Assembly (NCBI RefSeq): GCF_001347015.1
Contig: NZ_CFGI01000001.1
Span: forward strand, 186,001-250,000
Direction of reading: 5' to 3'
DNA from: Streptococcus pneumoniae
Lineage (GTDB): Bacteria > Bacillota > Bacilli > Lactobacillales > Streptococcaceae
Length of the DNA: 64,000 nt
Positions within the stretch are counted from its first letter, which is position 1. The number at the start of each line of letters is the position of its first letter. The position numbers and the translations under genes were made by a program. The notes under the pieces are model-generated. The model was not told the DNA's origin. It searched no databases and worked only from the letters and a program-made list of their open reading frames with translations. Below, piece by piece: positions 17,882 through 28,490 of this stretch.

Positions 17882-19219
17882 CTACTGAACAGCCTCAAAT
17901 AAATCGTTTAATTGTTTTTCTGCTTCTTTTGCAGCTTTCATAGGATCTGTTCCATTTGTAATGATATCTTGGAACATTTGTTCAATAATGTGTTGGTTAG
18001 TCAACATACCAGCTTGTACACTTGGTCCATTTTCATAACCAATAGCAGTACCTTTTTTAACAGCTTCAGTAATCACTTCTTCAGCATGTTTAAATTTCTT
18101 ACGAGTTTCATTTTCTTTATAGGCTGCAGAATCGCTAATCCCCTTAATAGTTGGCAACATACCTACTGGAGTTGAATCAAGGAATTTAACGTAGTCTTCT
18201 TCATTATAAAGTGATTCTAAGAATGCTTTAGCAACTTCTGGGTGTTTTGAATTTTTCCAAACAACCATTGGAATGTTTGAAGTTTCAATTCCTTGGTCCT
18301 TATCAGATTCTTTGATTTTTGGAATAGGATAAGCATCAATTGAATCAATCAATTGAGGACTGTTGGCATTGATTCCTCCAATATGGAAGCCAGAGTTAAA
18401 GTCAAATGCTGTTTTTCCTTGATAGAACAAGGTAGCTTGTTGAAGGACATTAAAGTTCAAAGAATCTTGAGGTGAAATTTCTTTATACATTTTAACCCAG
18501 TATTTAATACCATCTTGAGCAAGTTGGCTTGTCAAATCTGCTTTAAGATCTTTTGTTAAGAGGCTTCCTCCACCACTACGTACGTAGAAGTTCAAGAAAC
18601 GTGTTGCCATTAAGTCATTTGTTCCGAACGGAACAGACAAGCCATAAACTCCAGCTTCTTTCAATTTTTTAGAAGCTTCATAGAGCTGGTCCCAAGTTTT
18701 AGGAACCTCAATATTATATTCTTTTAACAAATCAGTTCTAACCCACATAACTTGTGCATGTGAATAAAGAGGAACAGAATAATAATCATCTCCGATTTTT
18801 GCCTCATTTAAGGCAGTTTCGTTAAATTTATCCTGTCCAATACGCTTGATAGAATCATTTAACGGAACCAAAGCATCTGAGTTGACCATTTCCATTACTT
18901 GGTTAGGAAGAGCTGTACTAATATCTGGCACATTTCCATTTGCTAAACCTGTAGTCCATTTAGTATAGAAGTCATTCCAAGAAAATGTTTCAATCTTGAT
19001 TTTCGTTTTTGGATGCTTTTGCATGAAAGCATCTGCTGATTTTTGAATACTTTCTAAACGTGGTCCTTGAGTAAAGGAGTGCCACATTGTAATCTCACCA
19101 GATAATTCTGTCGGTGGTTCAGTGTCAGCTGTAGTTTCTTTCTTTCCTGAACAAGCTACCAAGGCAACGGCTGCTAGCGCAACTCCAGCTAGACATAAAA
19201 ACTTTCTCATTTTTTTCAT
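17882..19219 (-). CDS. sugar-binding lipoprotein of the second nan ABC importer
   Basis: 445-residue extracellular binding protein. The signal peptide has lipobox LVAC with the lipid-modified cysteine at residue 23, then a Thr/Glu-rich linker and a CUT1-type fold (ITMWHSFTQGPR at the start of the mature domain). First gene of its transporter trio and directly downstream of the broken yhcH copy (18-base gap). The ligand is not evident; context suggests a sialic-acid-related sugar. Confidence 0.88.
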   Translation of the reverse strand: MKKMRKFLCLAGVALAAVALVACSGKKETTADTEPPTELSGEITMWHSFTQGPRLESIQKSADAFMQKHPKTKIKIETFSWNDFYTKWTTGLANGNVPDISTALPNQVMEMVNSDALVPLNDSIKRIGQDKFNETALNEAKIGDDYYSVPLYSHAQVMWVRTDLLKEYNIEVPKTWDQLYEASKKLKEAGVYGLSVPFGTNDLMATRFLNFYVRSGGGSLLTKDLKADLTSQLAQDGIKYWVKMYKEISPQDSLNFNVLQQATLFYQGKTAFDFNSGFHIGGINANSPQLIDSIDAYPIPKIKESDKDQGIETSNIPMVVWKNSKHPEVAKAFLESLYNEEDYVKFLDSTPVGMLPTIKGISDSAAYKENETRKKFKHAEEVITEAVKKGTAIGYENGPSVQAGMLTNQHIIEQMFQDIITNGTDPMKAAKEAEKQLNDLFEAVQ

Positions 19220-19237
19220 TGTTCTTCCCTTTCTACA

Positions 19238-19690
19238 TTAAGAAATCGCAACTTTAAAGACAACTTTTTTCACAGGTTCATCATTTATACGAACCTTGGG
19301 TTGATGTAAATCTTCTGGAAAAGTGATGAGGCATTCGCCAGCTCTCAAATGAACCAACTGTTCCACTTTCCCTGTGTATAATTCAATATCCTTCTCTTCA
19401 TCATACTCTTAGGTAACGCTTACATTTTTCGGCGACGTAACAGCCATGGCTTCTTCGTTTTCCAAAACTAAATGAATATCCAAATATTTTTGGTGTGTTT
19501 CAAAGAAAGCCCCTGCTTGACCATCTGCTAGATAAGTAAAGCAATTCCCAAACAATCGATCACCATCGATAGCAATCGAACCTTCTGTTAAATTTTCTAG
19601 TCCTGTTTTTTCTAGAAAATCTATTAATGTTGCAAAATGTGGATTTACTCCCACATAAGTTCCTAAACGGCTAATTTTTGTAATAATCAT
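19238..19690 (-). pseudogene. second yhcH/nanQ copy, interrupted by an in-frame TAA
   Basis: The reading frame matches the YhcH family over its usual 150 residues: GDRLFGNCFTY, then THQKYLDIHLVLEN as in the intact copy, and a C-terminal part with LITFPEDLHQPKVRI ending KVVFKVAIS. A single TAA at 19409-19411, after 93 codons, breaks it; the same frame is open on both sides (SVT-stop-EYDEEKD). A CAA or GAA codon there would restore it. The truncated product would lack the last histidine-containing strands, so it is probably inactive. The intact yhcH at 8231 may make it dispensable. Confidence 0.85.
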
Positions 19691-19794
19691 CTCTTCTAAC
19701 CTCCTTTCTCAATCTATTTTTCCTATCCAAGTTCCCCATTCTTCTGTCTAGCATTTTCTACTAGAAGGACATAAAAACACTACACTCTCTAACC

Positions 19795-19935
19795 TATACT
19801 CTTTGAAAATCTCTTCAAACCACAGTCGCTTCACCTTGGATTATATAGGTCAGTCTTATCTACAACCTCAAAGCGGTGTTTTGGGCAATCTACTGCTAGC
19901 TTGCTAGTTTCTTCTTTGATTTTCATTCAGTATCT
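19795..19935 (+). repeat. BOX element (A-B-C, diverged)
   Basis: Starts TATACTCTTTGAAAATCTC and ends TTTGATTTTCATTCAGTAT, with a shortened boxB containing GGTCAGTCTTATCTACAACC. It lies in the long leader between the promoter at about 20221-20250 and the broken yhcH. The DNA between 19936 and 20220 shows no gene. Confidence 0.85.
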
Positions 19936-20220
19936 CCTCAATCTTCACAAGGAGGTCTGATTTTTCTAGCGACAAACAGAATAAATAAGTTAGTTCAATG
20001 AGCTACCTTCCTTATAGATGAAATTGATATTCATGAAGGAAGTCCGCCCTTTATTTTTTGCAAAAGATACTAGTATGAATCTATTTGGGGACTTGAATTT
20101 ATAAGCTGCTCACTTCGTTTTTCTAAAATAATTCTAATCTATTATTCTAGCACTAATAGACTCTTTGGCTAAATCTCCTTTCTACATCTCGTTTCACCAA
20201 GAACTTTTAAGAGAGAAATA

Positions 20221-20250
20221 CTCTAAATTAGTTTTGTTACCGTTTTCAAT
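20221..20250 (-). promoter_or_regulatory. candidate promoter and cre of the second ABC operon
   Basis: TGAAAACGGTAACA on the minus strand (20235-20248) matches the CcpA cre consensus at every position. TTGAAA at 20244-20249 could be a -35, with a weak TTAGAG 17 bases on. A GAAACTAAATTCC sequence resembling the candidate NanR element lies upstream at 20297-20309, but at a different distance from the other three promoters. Confidence 0.5.
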
Positions 20251-20447
20251 TAGAGTATACTTTTTTTTTTTAGCATTTCAAGTCTTTTTCTAATTTGGAA
20301 TTTAGTTTCAAATCTTTTTAACTATATCAACTACATTAAAAGTACTTTCAAAAATAAGTAGACTCTTGCAAGACTTGTTTTGAGTGGACAAGATAAAAAA
20401 ACAAGAAAGTCAATTTTAGGAGAAAACAAGCTTAATAGTCGCATGAT

Positions 20448-20552
20448 ATAATGCAATGATGTAAAAATCGAATAAATTGATTGGAAAATTCAAACTAATT
20501 TCTAACAATGATTTAAGAATTGTAGTGTCCTAATATAGATTCAATGCACTAT
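20448..20552. repeat. RUP-like element
   Basis: About 105 bases from TATAATGCAATG to a terminal AGATTCAATGCACTATA. It aligns along its right half with the element at 55240-55348 (GATTGGAAAATTCAAA... versus GATTTTGGAATTCAAA...). RUPs are short (about 107 bp) repeats of pneumococci thought to be mobilised by an IS630-type transposase. Confidence 0.5.
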
Positions 20553-20630
20553 AAAACGCATAGTATCAAGCTTGTTCAACACCTGATACTATGCGTGTTT
20601 GTATTTTTAAGATTTTGTGCTTAGAGTTTT
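20553..20630 (-). terminator. long hairpin repeat after the Rpn gene
   Basis: Perfect 13-bp arms ACGCATAGTATCA and TGATACTATGCGT (20556-20568, 20584-20596). On the minus strand the hairpin is followed by TTTTAT, so it should terminate transcription from the Rpn gene. The same hairpin and about 30 flanking bases recur at 26955-27034, after the esterase gene. Confidence 0.65.
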
Positions 20631-20684
20631 TTAATTCCAAGAATGCCATCTTAACCAGATGGTTTTCTTGTCTATTATTGCTGA
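20630..20684 (-). pseudogene. fragment duplicated from inside the Rpn gene
   Basis: About 55 bases closely match 21057-21111 within the intact Rpn gene (both include AATTCCAAGAA and GCCATCTT). It corresponds to the segment encoding VKMAFLELRKY, and lies immediately after the Rpn stop. It is probably the remnant of a second copy. Confidence 0.65.
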
Positions 20685-20686
20685 TC

Positions 20687-21586
20687 TTACAACAACGCCT
20701 CAAACTCAGATACTGACATACCCAACTGCTGACTGGCAACCTCGGAAGTCAGAAGTCCTTGGCGAACCATATCCAGAAAGGCAAAAAGTTTTCCACGTTC
20801 AAGTCCTTCTGCCCGACCTCTCTCCAACCCTTTTTCTTCAGCTTGTTCCAAGGCATAGTCCTGTGCTAACAAGGCTTGTTCTTCTCGCATACGTAGTTGA
20901 CTAAACATTTTCCTGTCCTCCTCGGACCAGCTCTTGTAGTCCAGCAGTTGATCTGCTTGGCTGATGGCTCGCTCGGGGCGCTGGGTAAAGGGTTTGTTCC
21001 CAAAAAACTCCAACCACGGTTTGCGAATGCTATCTTTGCTGGTTTCTCTGTATTTTCTTAATTCCAAGAACGCCATCTTGACTAGATGGTTTGCTTGACC
21101 GTTATTTGTGATGGTTAAGACCTCACCTGTCGTATCCTCGCGCATGCTAAAGCTATGAAAAGCTAAGTCATCTTGGAAATAATTACTATCCACAATGGCG
21201 ATAGCGTAAACAGGTGCGATATGCTTGTAACTTTGATGAGTATTGCCTTCTTGCTGGCGAATTTTTTCAAGATTTTGATTGACCTGACTGCAAAGGTAAG
21301 CCCACAGGCGATTGATGAAAAAATTCTGATGATGTACTTGTATCTCAATGATTACTTGAGTGCCATTATCTAGTTCAGCTAAAACATCTATACTGGTATA
21401 GAAATCCTGCGCTGAATAGGGCATGGAAGGCAAAACATGAATATTGCTCCCCTCCAAAATCGTTACATTTTTGGCTGGCAAGTCCAGCATATCGCGGATA
21501 AATTGACAAGTGATTTCTGGATTGCTAAAGATTTTCTTAGCAACCAAATCATTAGTCGGGCTGATTCCCGGATGACGTAATGTCAT
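20687..21586 (-). CDS. Rpn-family recombination-promoting nuclease / putative transposase
   Basis: 299 residues from the ATG at 21586, which follows AAAGGAG; an ATG nine codons upstream is less likely. PD-(D/E)XK nuclease fold: an Asp in SIDVLAELDNGTQVIIEIQ, with the catalytic EIQ pair, precedes a Gln/Glu/Arg-rich C-terminal helical region (EKGLERGRAEGLERGK). Rpn proteins are widespread, often multicopy, and stimulate RecA-independent recombination; some act in phage defence. It stands between the second ABC operon and nanA with its own terminator hairpin and a fragment of another copy downstream, consistent with mobility or local duplication. Confidence 0.82.
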   Translation of the reverse strand: MTLRHPGISPTNDLVAKKIFSNPEITCQFIRDMLDLPAKNVTILEGSNIHVLPSMPYSAQDFYTSIDVLAELDNGTQVIIEIQVHHQNFFINRLWAYLCSQVNQNLEKIRQQEGNTHQSYKHIAPVYAIAIVDSNYFQDDLAFHSFSMREDTTGEVLTITNNGQANHLVKMAFLELRKYRETSKDSIRKPWLEFFGNKPFTQRPERAISQADQLLDYKSWSEEDRKMFSQLRMREEQALLAQDYALEQAEEKGLERGRAEGLERGKLFAFLDMVRQGLLTSEVASQQLGMSVSEFEALL

Positions 21587-21874
21587 ATTCTTTCTCCTTT
21601 CATTATAGCACATTTTTAATCTAGGTTTGCTAGATTCAATGCTTCTATCTATTTATTCGTAAAAGAAAGACAAAAGAAGCGAGAAACTTCAAAACTATTA
21701 CCCCTAATCACTTTCAAAGAGATGAATTTTACTCATATTATTTATTAAAGACTATATTTTACAAAAAAGATTACAAAATCAACCATTTTAGAGAACTCTT
21801 ATCACTTCCTAGACTATTAATTCTAATGTTTTTTTATACTACTAGCTTGCTCGTCAATAGGTCGTAAAGCAAAA

Positions 21875-21931
21875 TCAGTTGATCCATTCCCCGTACTCGT
21901 TCACTCTATAGCCGTCTGGTGTTAGCGATAC
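21875..21931 (-). pseudogene. relic of a choline-binding protein C-terminus
   Basis: In-frame coding remnant VSLTPDGYRVNEYGEWIN followed by TGA. This is the typical last segment of pneumococcal choline-binding proteins, after the final CW repeat. No repeats can be followed upstream. The surrounding 21614-22054 has no intact gene. It may be the end of an earlier choline-binding gene or of an alternative nanA tail. Confidence 0.7.
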
Positions 21932-22054
21932 GAAATTTTCCTAAACCTTTTAAATATAAAAACATCTTTTTCCTCACTTTAGTTTCTAATACTTATTTAT
22001 CCAGATATAATAGCTTACAATCTTTTAAAATCTTCAAATAAGTTATGATTATTC

Positions 22055-22188
22055 CATACTCTTCAAACCATGTCAACCTTGCCGTGTATAGTTACTGACT
22101 TCGTCAGTTTCATCTACAACCTCAAAACGGTGTTTTGAGCAGGCTACGGCTAACTTCCTAATTTGCTCTTTGATTTTTTGAGTATAAG
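22055..22188 (+). repeat. BOX element (A-B-C, diverged)
   Basis: Starts ATACTCTTCAAACCATGTC, has the boxB core TACTGACTTCGTCAG with ACCTCAAAACGGTG, and ends TTTGATTTTTTGAGTATAA. Lies 386 bases downstream of nanA. Confidence 0.88.
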
Positions 22189-22190
22189 GA

Positions 22191-22255
22191 CATGTTGGAT
22201 TCTATGTGCTGTATTGTCAACAATACACTCCTCTTTCTGTGTATCTACCAACATG
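22191..22255. repeat. nested inverted repeat downstream of nanA
   Basis: Outer arms CATGTTGG and CCAACATG (22191-22198, 22248-22255) enclose an inner TGTATTG/CAATACA hairpin. Function unknown; it could be transcript 3'-end structure or an old insertion end. Confidence 0.4.
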
Positions 22256-22327
22256 ATCTACAGAATTTTATTTTACTATAATTTTACCTATATTCCAAGA
22301 CAAGAAATAAAATAATCAAGAACAAAA

Positions 22328-22358
22328 ACGCATATAACCAATAACTAGCTATATGCAT
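22328..22358 (-). terminator. probable nanA terminator
   Basis: Arms ACGCATATA and TATATGCAT form a stem of about eight pairs, and on the minus strand the hairpin is followed by TTTTTGTT. It is the best terminator candidate within 250 bases after the nanA stop. The stretch 22360-22573 also holds a perfect 14-base palindrome GTAGAAATTTCTAC at 22485-22498. Confidence 0.45.
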
Positions 22359-22573
22359 TTTAACACTTAAAGCGAACTGTTAAGTTGCGACTATTAGTAT
22401 CCAGTCAGAAATATACAGTTTATTTACGACTAGCAAGTCTTTTACCCGGCAATAAGAGCTCATCTAAATTGATTTTTTCTTAAAGTAGAAATTTCTACGA
22501 AAACTATCTAAATAAACTTTTAATCTCTATGACGGACAAAACGTGTCTCAGTTATTCATCAACATCCAAGGTT

Positions 22574-25950
<3,377 letters not shown>

Positions 25951-26193
25951 TTACTCCAGAAAATGCACTTAGTTTGTCTTCTCTTAACTTTCTTTTACTA
26001 CAGTTCATTTAAATGACAAAAATGAACTAAACAAACTATCTCAGATCGGTGTCAATTTTCCCCTCTCCTTTCTCCAATCAGACTCCTGCCAATCTAGTTT
26101 ATCTACCAGGACACCGCTGCAATTAAACTAAAATATCTCTTTATAAGCAAATTATTGGACATCGGCTTATGCTATTTACACCATACTTTCTGC

Positions 26194-26421
26194 TCAATTC
26201 TTATCGAACACTTTTTCAAATAGCTTTTCGTAGGCATAAATACTTGTAGAAATAATGGGAAATATAATCAAGCTTACAATCAGAATCTTATCCAGCTTAA
26301 AGGGGACAATCCCAAATAAGTGAAGAAATAAATCAATCAGAAAACTGTCGAAAAAAACTGTCAAAAGTAGTTCAACTTGTCTTTTTCTCTGCTTTTTTGT
26401 CTTGAATGCCTTAAATATCAT
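26194..26421 (-). CDS. small membrane protein upstream of nanA
   Basis: 75 residues: a basic N-terminus (KTKKQRKRQ), then two hydrophobic segments (about 17-40 and 46-64) separated by PFKLDK. No family recognised. It lies between the nanA promoter and nanA and so is probably cotranscribed with the sialidase. Between it and nanA (25951-26193) there is 243 bases without a gene. Confidence 0.6.
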   Translation of the reverse strand: MIFKAFKTKKQRKRQVELLLTVFFDSFLIDLFLHLFGIVPFKLDKILIVSLIIFPIISTSIYAYEKLFEKVFDKN

Positions 26422-26558
26422 ATTATTCCCCTTTTCTAAGCTTCAATCCCTTCTCTCTATCTGTCATTTCGCATAGCTGCTACTATTTTTACAGCAATCT
26501 ATCTTTAAATATACATAAAGATAAGATTCTATCACTTTTTATAAGTGTTAGCAAATTT

Positions 26559-26659
26559 ATTATACCTCATTTTTAAAACGCTTTCAATACAGTGTGATAT
26601 AATAGATTTTAGTTTCAAGAAACTCTTTTATATAATAATGTCCTTGAAAGTAGTTTCAG
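26559..26659 (-). promoter_or_regulatory. nanA promoter with cre and candidate NanR sites
   Basis: Minus strand TTGAAA (26582-26587) and TATAAT (26559-26564), spacing 17, with cre-like TGAAAGCGTTTTAA across the -35. GAAACTAAAATCTA at 26603-26616 begins 16 bases from the -35; its left end is part of a perfect dyad AGTTTC-aa-GAAACT. TGAAAGTAGTTTCA lies at 26645-26658, 28 bases beyond. Layout identical to the lyase promoter. Confidence 0.72.
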
Positions 26660-26706
26660 CTGAACATTTATAGTCCATAAAAAGAAAACAGAGACTCATC
26701 TGTTTT

Positions 26707-26822
26707 TATACTCAATGAAAATCAAAGAGCAAACTAAGAAGCTAGCCGCATGATGCTCAAAATACTGTTTTGAGGTTGCAGATGAAAGCTGACGTGGTTT
26801 GAAGAGATATTTGGAAAGTATT
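26707..26822 (-). repeat. BOX element (reverse orientation)
   Basis: Begins TATACTCAATGAAAATCAAA, contains a shortened boxB-like core (CAAAATACTGTTTTGAGGTT), and ends with reversed boxA (TGAAGAGATATTTGGAAAGTA). It lies between the nanA promoter and the esterase gene. From 26823 to 26954 I see nothing else. Confidence 0.85.
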
Positions 26823-26954
26823 AACACCTACAGACAAGCCTGACGATAGCAAGAACTCCCCTACTCGATAGGTATCGACTTTTACTTTCTGAAAAAAATT
26901 ATTTTAAGCAATTTGACAAAGCTAGCAACAAAAAATTCTATAAATATTTCCATG

Positions 26955-27034
26955 ATAAAACGCATAGTATCAAGTTTTTTAATTACCTGATACTATGCGT
27001 GTTTATGTTTTTTAAGATTTTGCGCCTAGAGTCG
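26955..27034 (-). terminator. hairpin repeat terminating the esterase gene
   Basis: Same 13-bp arms as at 20556-20596 (here 26960-26972 and 26988-27000), followed on the minus strand by TTTTAT. The 30 bases next to the hairpin also match the other copy. Lies six bases beyond the esterase stop. Confidence 0.65.
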
Positions 27035-27039
27035 ACTCC

Positions 27040-28020
27040 TTATTTTAGATATTTAAAAGGAATTTCACTACCACATAGCCAGTTGTAGACCTGGTCATTG
27101 ACAAAAACATTCATGGCTTCGTGGGCATACTCAGGCATGATGCGATAGGCCTTATCGCAGGTCAGACGATTATAAATCGCAAACTGGGTAATAGGGTAGC
27201 AAACATCGTCATCCAAGCCCGTAATCATCTTAACCTCACCCTTGATACGATGGGCAAGATTTTTCACATCAATATAGGCAAGGGTCGCCATGATTTCCTC
27301 CTCTGTTTCATGAAAAGGATCGTGGAACTTGAAATAACGGAACAGTTCATCATAAGCCTCACTGGTATTACCAATCTCAAGCACTCGTCTGAAATCTGAT
27401 AAGAAGGGATAGATGGCAACTGTTTTCTGAATTCGAGGATTGAGCGCCGCCGCAACCAAGGCTAGAGCCCCTCCTTGCGAGGCACCATAGCTGGAAAGTC
27501 GCTTCTCATCCACCTGAGGCAGACTAGCAATAATTTCAACCAACTGGTAAATGTCCAGATAAACATCCTTATAAAAGAGGTGCTCCCGACCTTCCACAGC
27601 CCCACGGATGATATGTCCTTTAACTGTATTTCCTAGAGGAGAACGCAAGCCGTCTTGTGAATAGCCCGACTGACCTCGAACGTCCATGGAAACAACACCG
27701 TAACCAGCCACGGTGAAGGCTAGCATGTCGGCCCAGTCCCAACCACGTCCCATATAACCATGGAAATGGAAGATTAGTGGAACCTTCTCCTCACTCTTTG
27801 GAAGAACAACGCGCGCATAGACCTTTCCTTCCTTGGTTCCTTCAAATGTTAACTCATAGCACTTGACTTGAGGAATGTGGAAATCTCTTTCCTCCAACTG
27901 GTAGGCTGGAAGTGTTGAAACTTTTTTCACTTCCTCATCCCAGAAAGCATCAAAGTCTTCTGGAACCTCATCCCTTCCTAGATAAGTCTTAATCTCTTCT
28001 AACAAAGCTGGATTTTTCAT
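27040..28020 (-). CDS. CE7-family acetyl esterase (acetyl xylan / cephalosporin C deacetylase type)
   Basis: 326 residues from the ATG at 28020, which follows AAGGAG. Alpha/beta hydrolase of carbohydrate esterase family 7: RGQSG oxyanion-side motif, nucleophile in YGASQGGALAL, Asp in GLDDDVCYP, His in PEYAHEAMN. No signal peptide, so it acts in the cytoplasm, removing acetyl groups from small imported sugars. Next to the sialic acid cluster, O-acetylated sialic acid or acetylated oligosaccharides are plausible substrates, but this is inference. A cre site lies in its promoter region. Confidence 0.87.
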   Translation of the reverse strand: MKNPALLEEIKTYLGRDEVPEDFDAFWDEEVKKVSTLPAYQLEERDFHIPQVKCYELTFEGTKEGKVYARVVLPKSEEKVPLIFHFHGYMGRGWDWADMLAFTVAGYGVVSMDVRGQSGYSQDGLRSPLGNTVKGHIIRGAVEGREHLFYKDVYLDIYQLVEIIASLPQVDEKRLSSYGASQGGALALVAAALNPRIQKTVAIYPFLSDFRRVLEIGNTSEAYDELFRYFKFHDPFHETEEEIMATLAYIDVKNLAHRIKGEVKMITGLDDDVCYPITQFAIYNRLTCDKAYRIMPEYAHEAMNVFVNDQVYNWLCGSEIPFKYLK

Positions 28021-28038
28021 AGCATGCTCCTTATATTT

Positions 28039-28052
28039 TGTAATCGCTATCA
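28039..28052 (-). promoter_or_regulatory. cre-like site upstream of the esterase
   Basis: TGATAGCGATTACA on the minus strand differs from the CcpA consensus at one position and lies 18 bases before the start codon, where it could block transcription. Confidence 0.5.
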
Positions 28053-28093
28053 CAACTGTAGCACATCTAAGAAAGCAATGCAAGAAAGAAGGG

Positions 28094-28248
28094 TAATACT
28101 CTTCGAAAATCTCTTCAAACCACGTCAACGTCGTCTTGGATTATATATGTAACTGACTTCGTCAGTCTTATCTACAACCTCAAAGCAGTGCTTTGAGCAA
28201 CCTACGGCTAGTTTCCTAGTTTGCTCTTTGATTTTCATTGAGTATAAA
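28094..28248 (+). repeat. BOX element (A-B-C)
   Basis: Near-consensus: ACTCTTCGAAAATCTCTTCA, then CTGACTTCGTCAGTCTTATC with ACCTCAAAGCAGTGCTTTGA, then boxC ending TTTTCATTGAGTATAAA. Lies between the short peptide gene and the esterase. Confidence 0.93.
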
Positions 28249-28306
28249 TAGAAAGTGAATTTAGCCTTTCTTTCTTCAAAGCTACAGACCGAAAGTAGTT
28301 TTAGAA

Positions 28307-28330
28307 ACAAAAAAGAGCAGTTACGCTCTT
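28307..28330 (-). terminator. terminator of the short peptide gene
   Basis: Arms AAGAGC and GCTCTT with a 6-base loop; on the minus strand it is followed by TTTTTTG. It ends a transcript that holds only the 20-codon reading frame upstream. Confidence 0.7.
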
Positions 28331-28346
28331 CTTCCTTTATTCAATC

Positions 28347-28409
28347 TTAGTTTGTTGCTTCTTTCTTTTGAAAAGTGCTTGGGTAATTTACTTTAATTGT
28401 TACTGTCAT
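28347..28409 (-). CDS. short peptide, 20 residues, unknown
   Basis: The frame encodes MTVTIKVNYPSTFQKKEATN. It has AGGA seven bases before the ATG, a -10-like TATACT about 25 bases further upstream, and a clear terminator 17 bases after the stop. It therefore forms a complete small transcription unit between recG and the BOX element. The peptide is cationic and neither membrane-spanning nor signal-like. I recall a very small hypothetical gene annotated here in pneumococcus. The unit could equally be a small RNA with a chance frame. Confidence 0.45.
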   Translation of the reverse strand: MTVTIKVNYPSTFQKKEATN

Positions 28410-28490
28410 ATGAGAGTCCTCGTTTCTTTTTGATGACTCTAGTATAAGGGGCAAACCTGAAAGCTAGCTTAAGTTTTCCTTAGAGAAAGC

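Noticed and set aside
22430-22470. Short coding-like stretch LLPGKRLASRK downstream of nanA, considered as a leftover sortase signal
   Set aside because: LPGKR lacks the Thr-Gly of LPXTG, and there is no hydrophobic segment before the basic tail.
26460-27040. A gene in the interval between the small membrane gene and the esterase
   Set aside because: Only promoter elements, a BOX and a hairpin are visible; open frames are short and unsupported.
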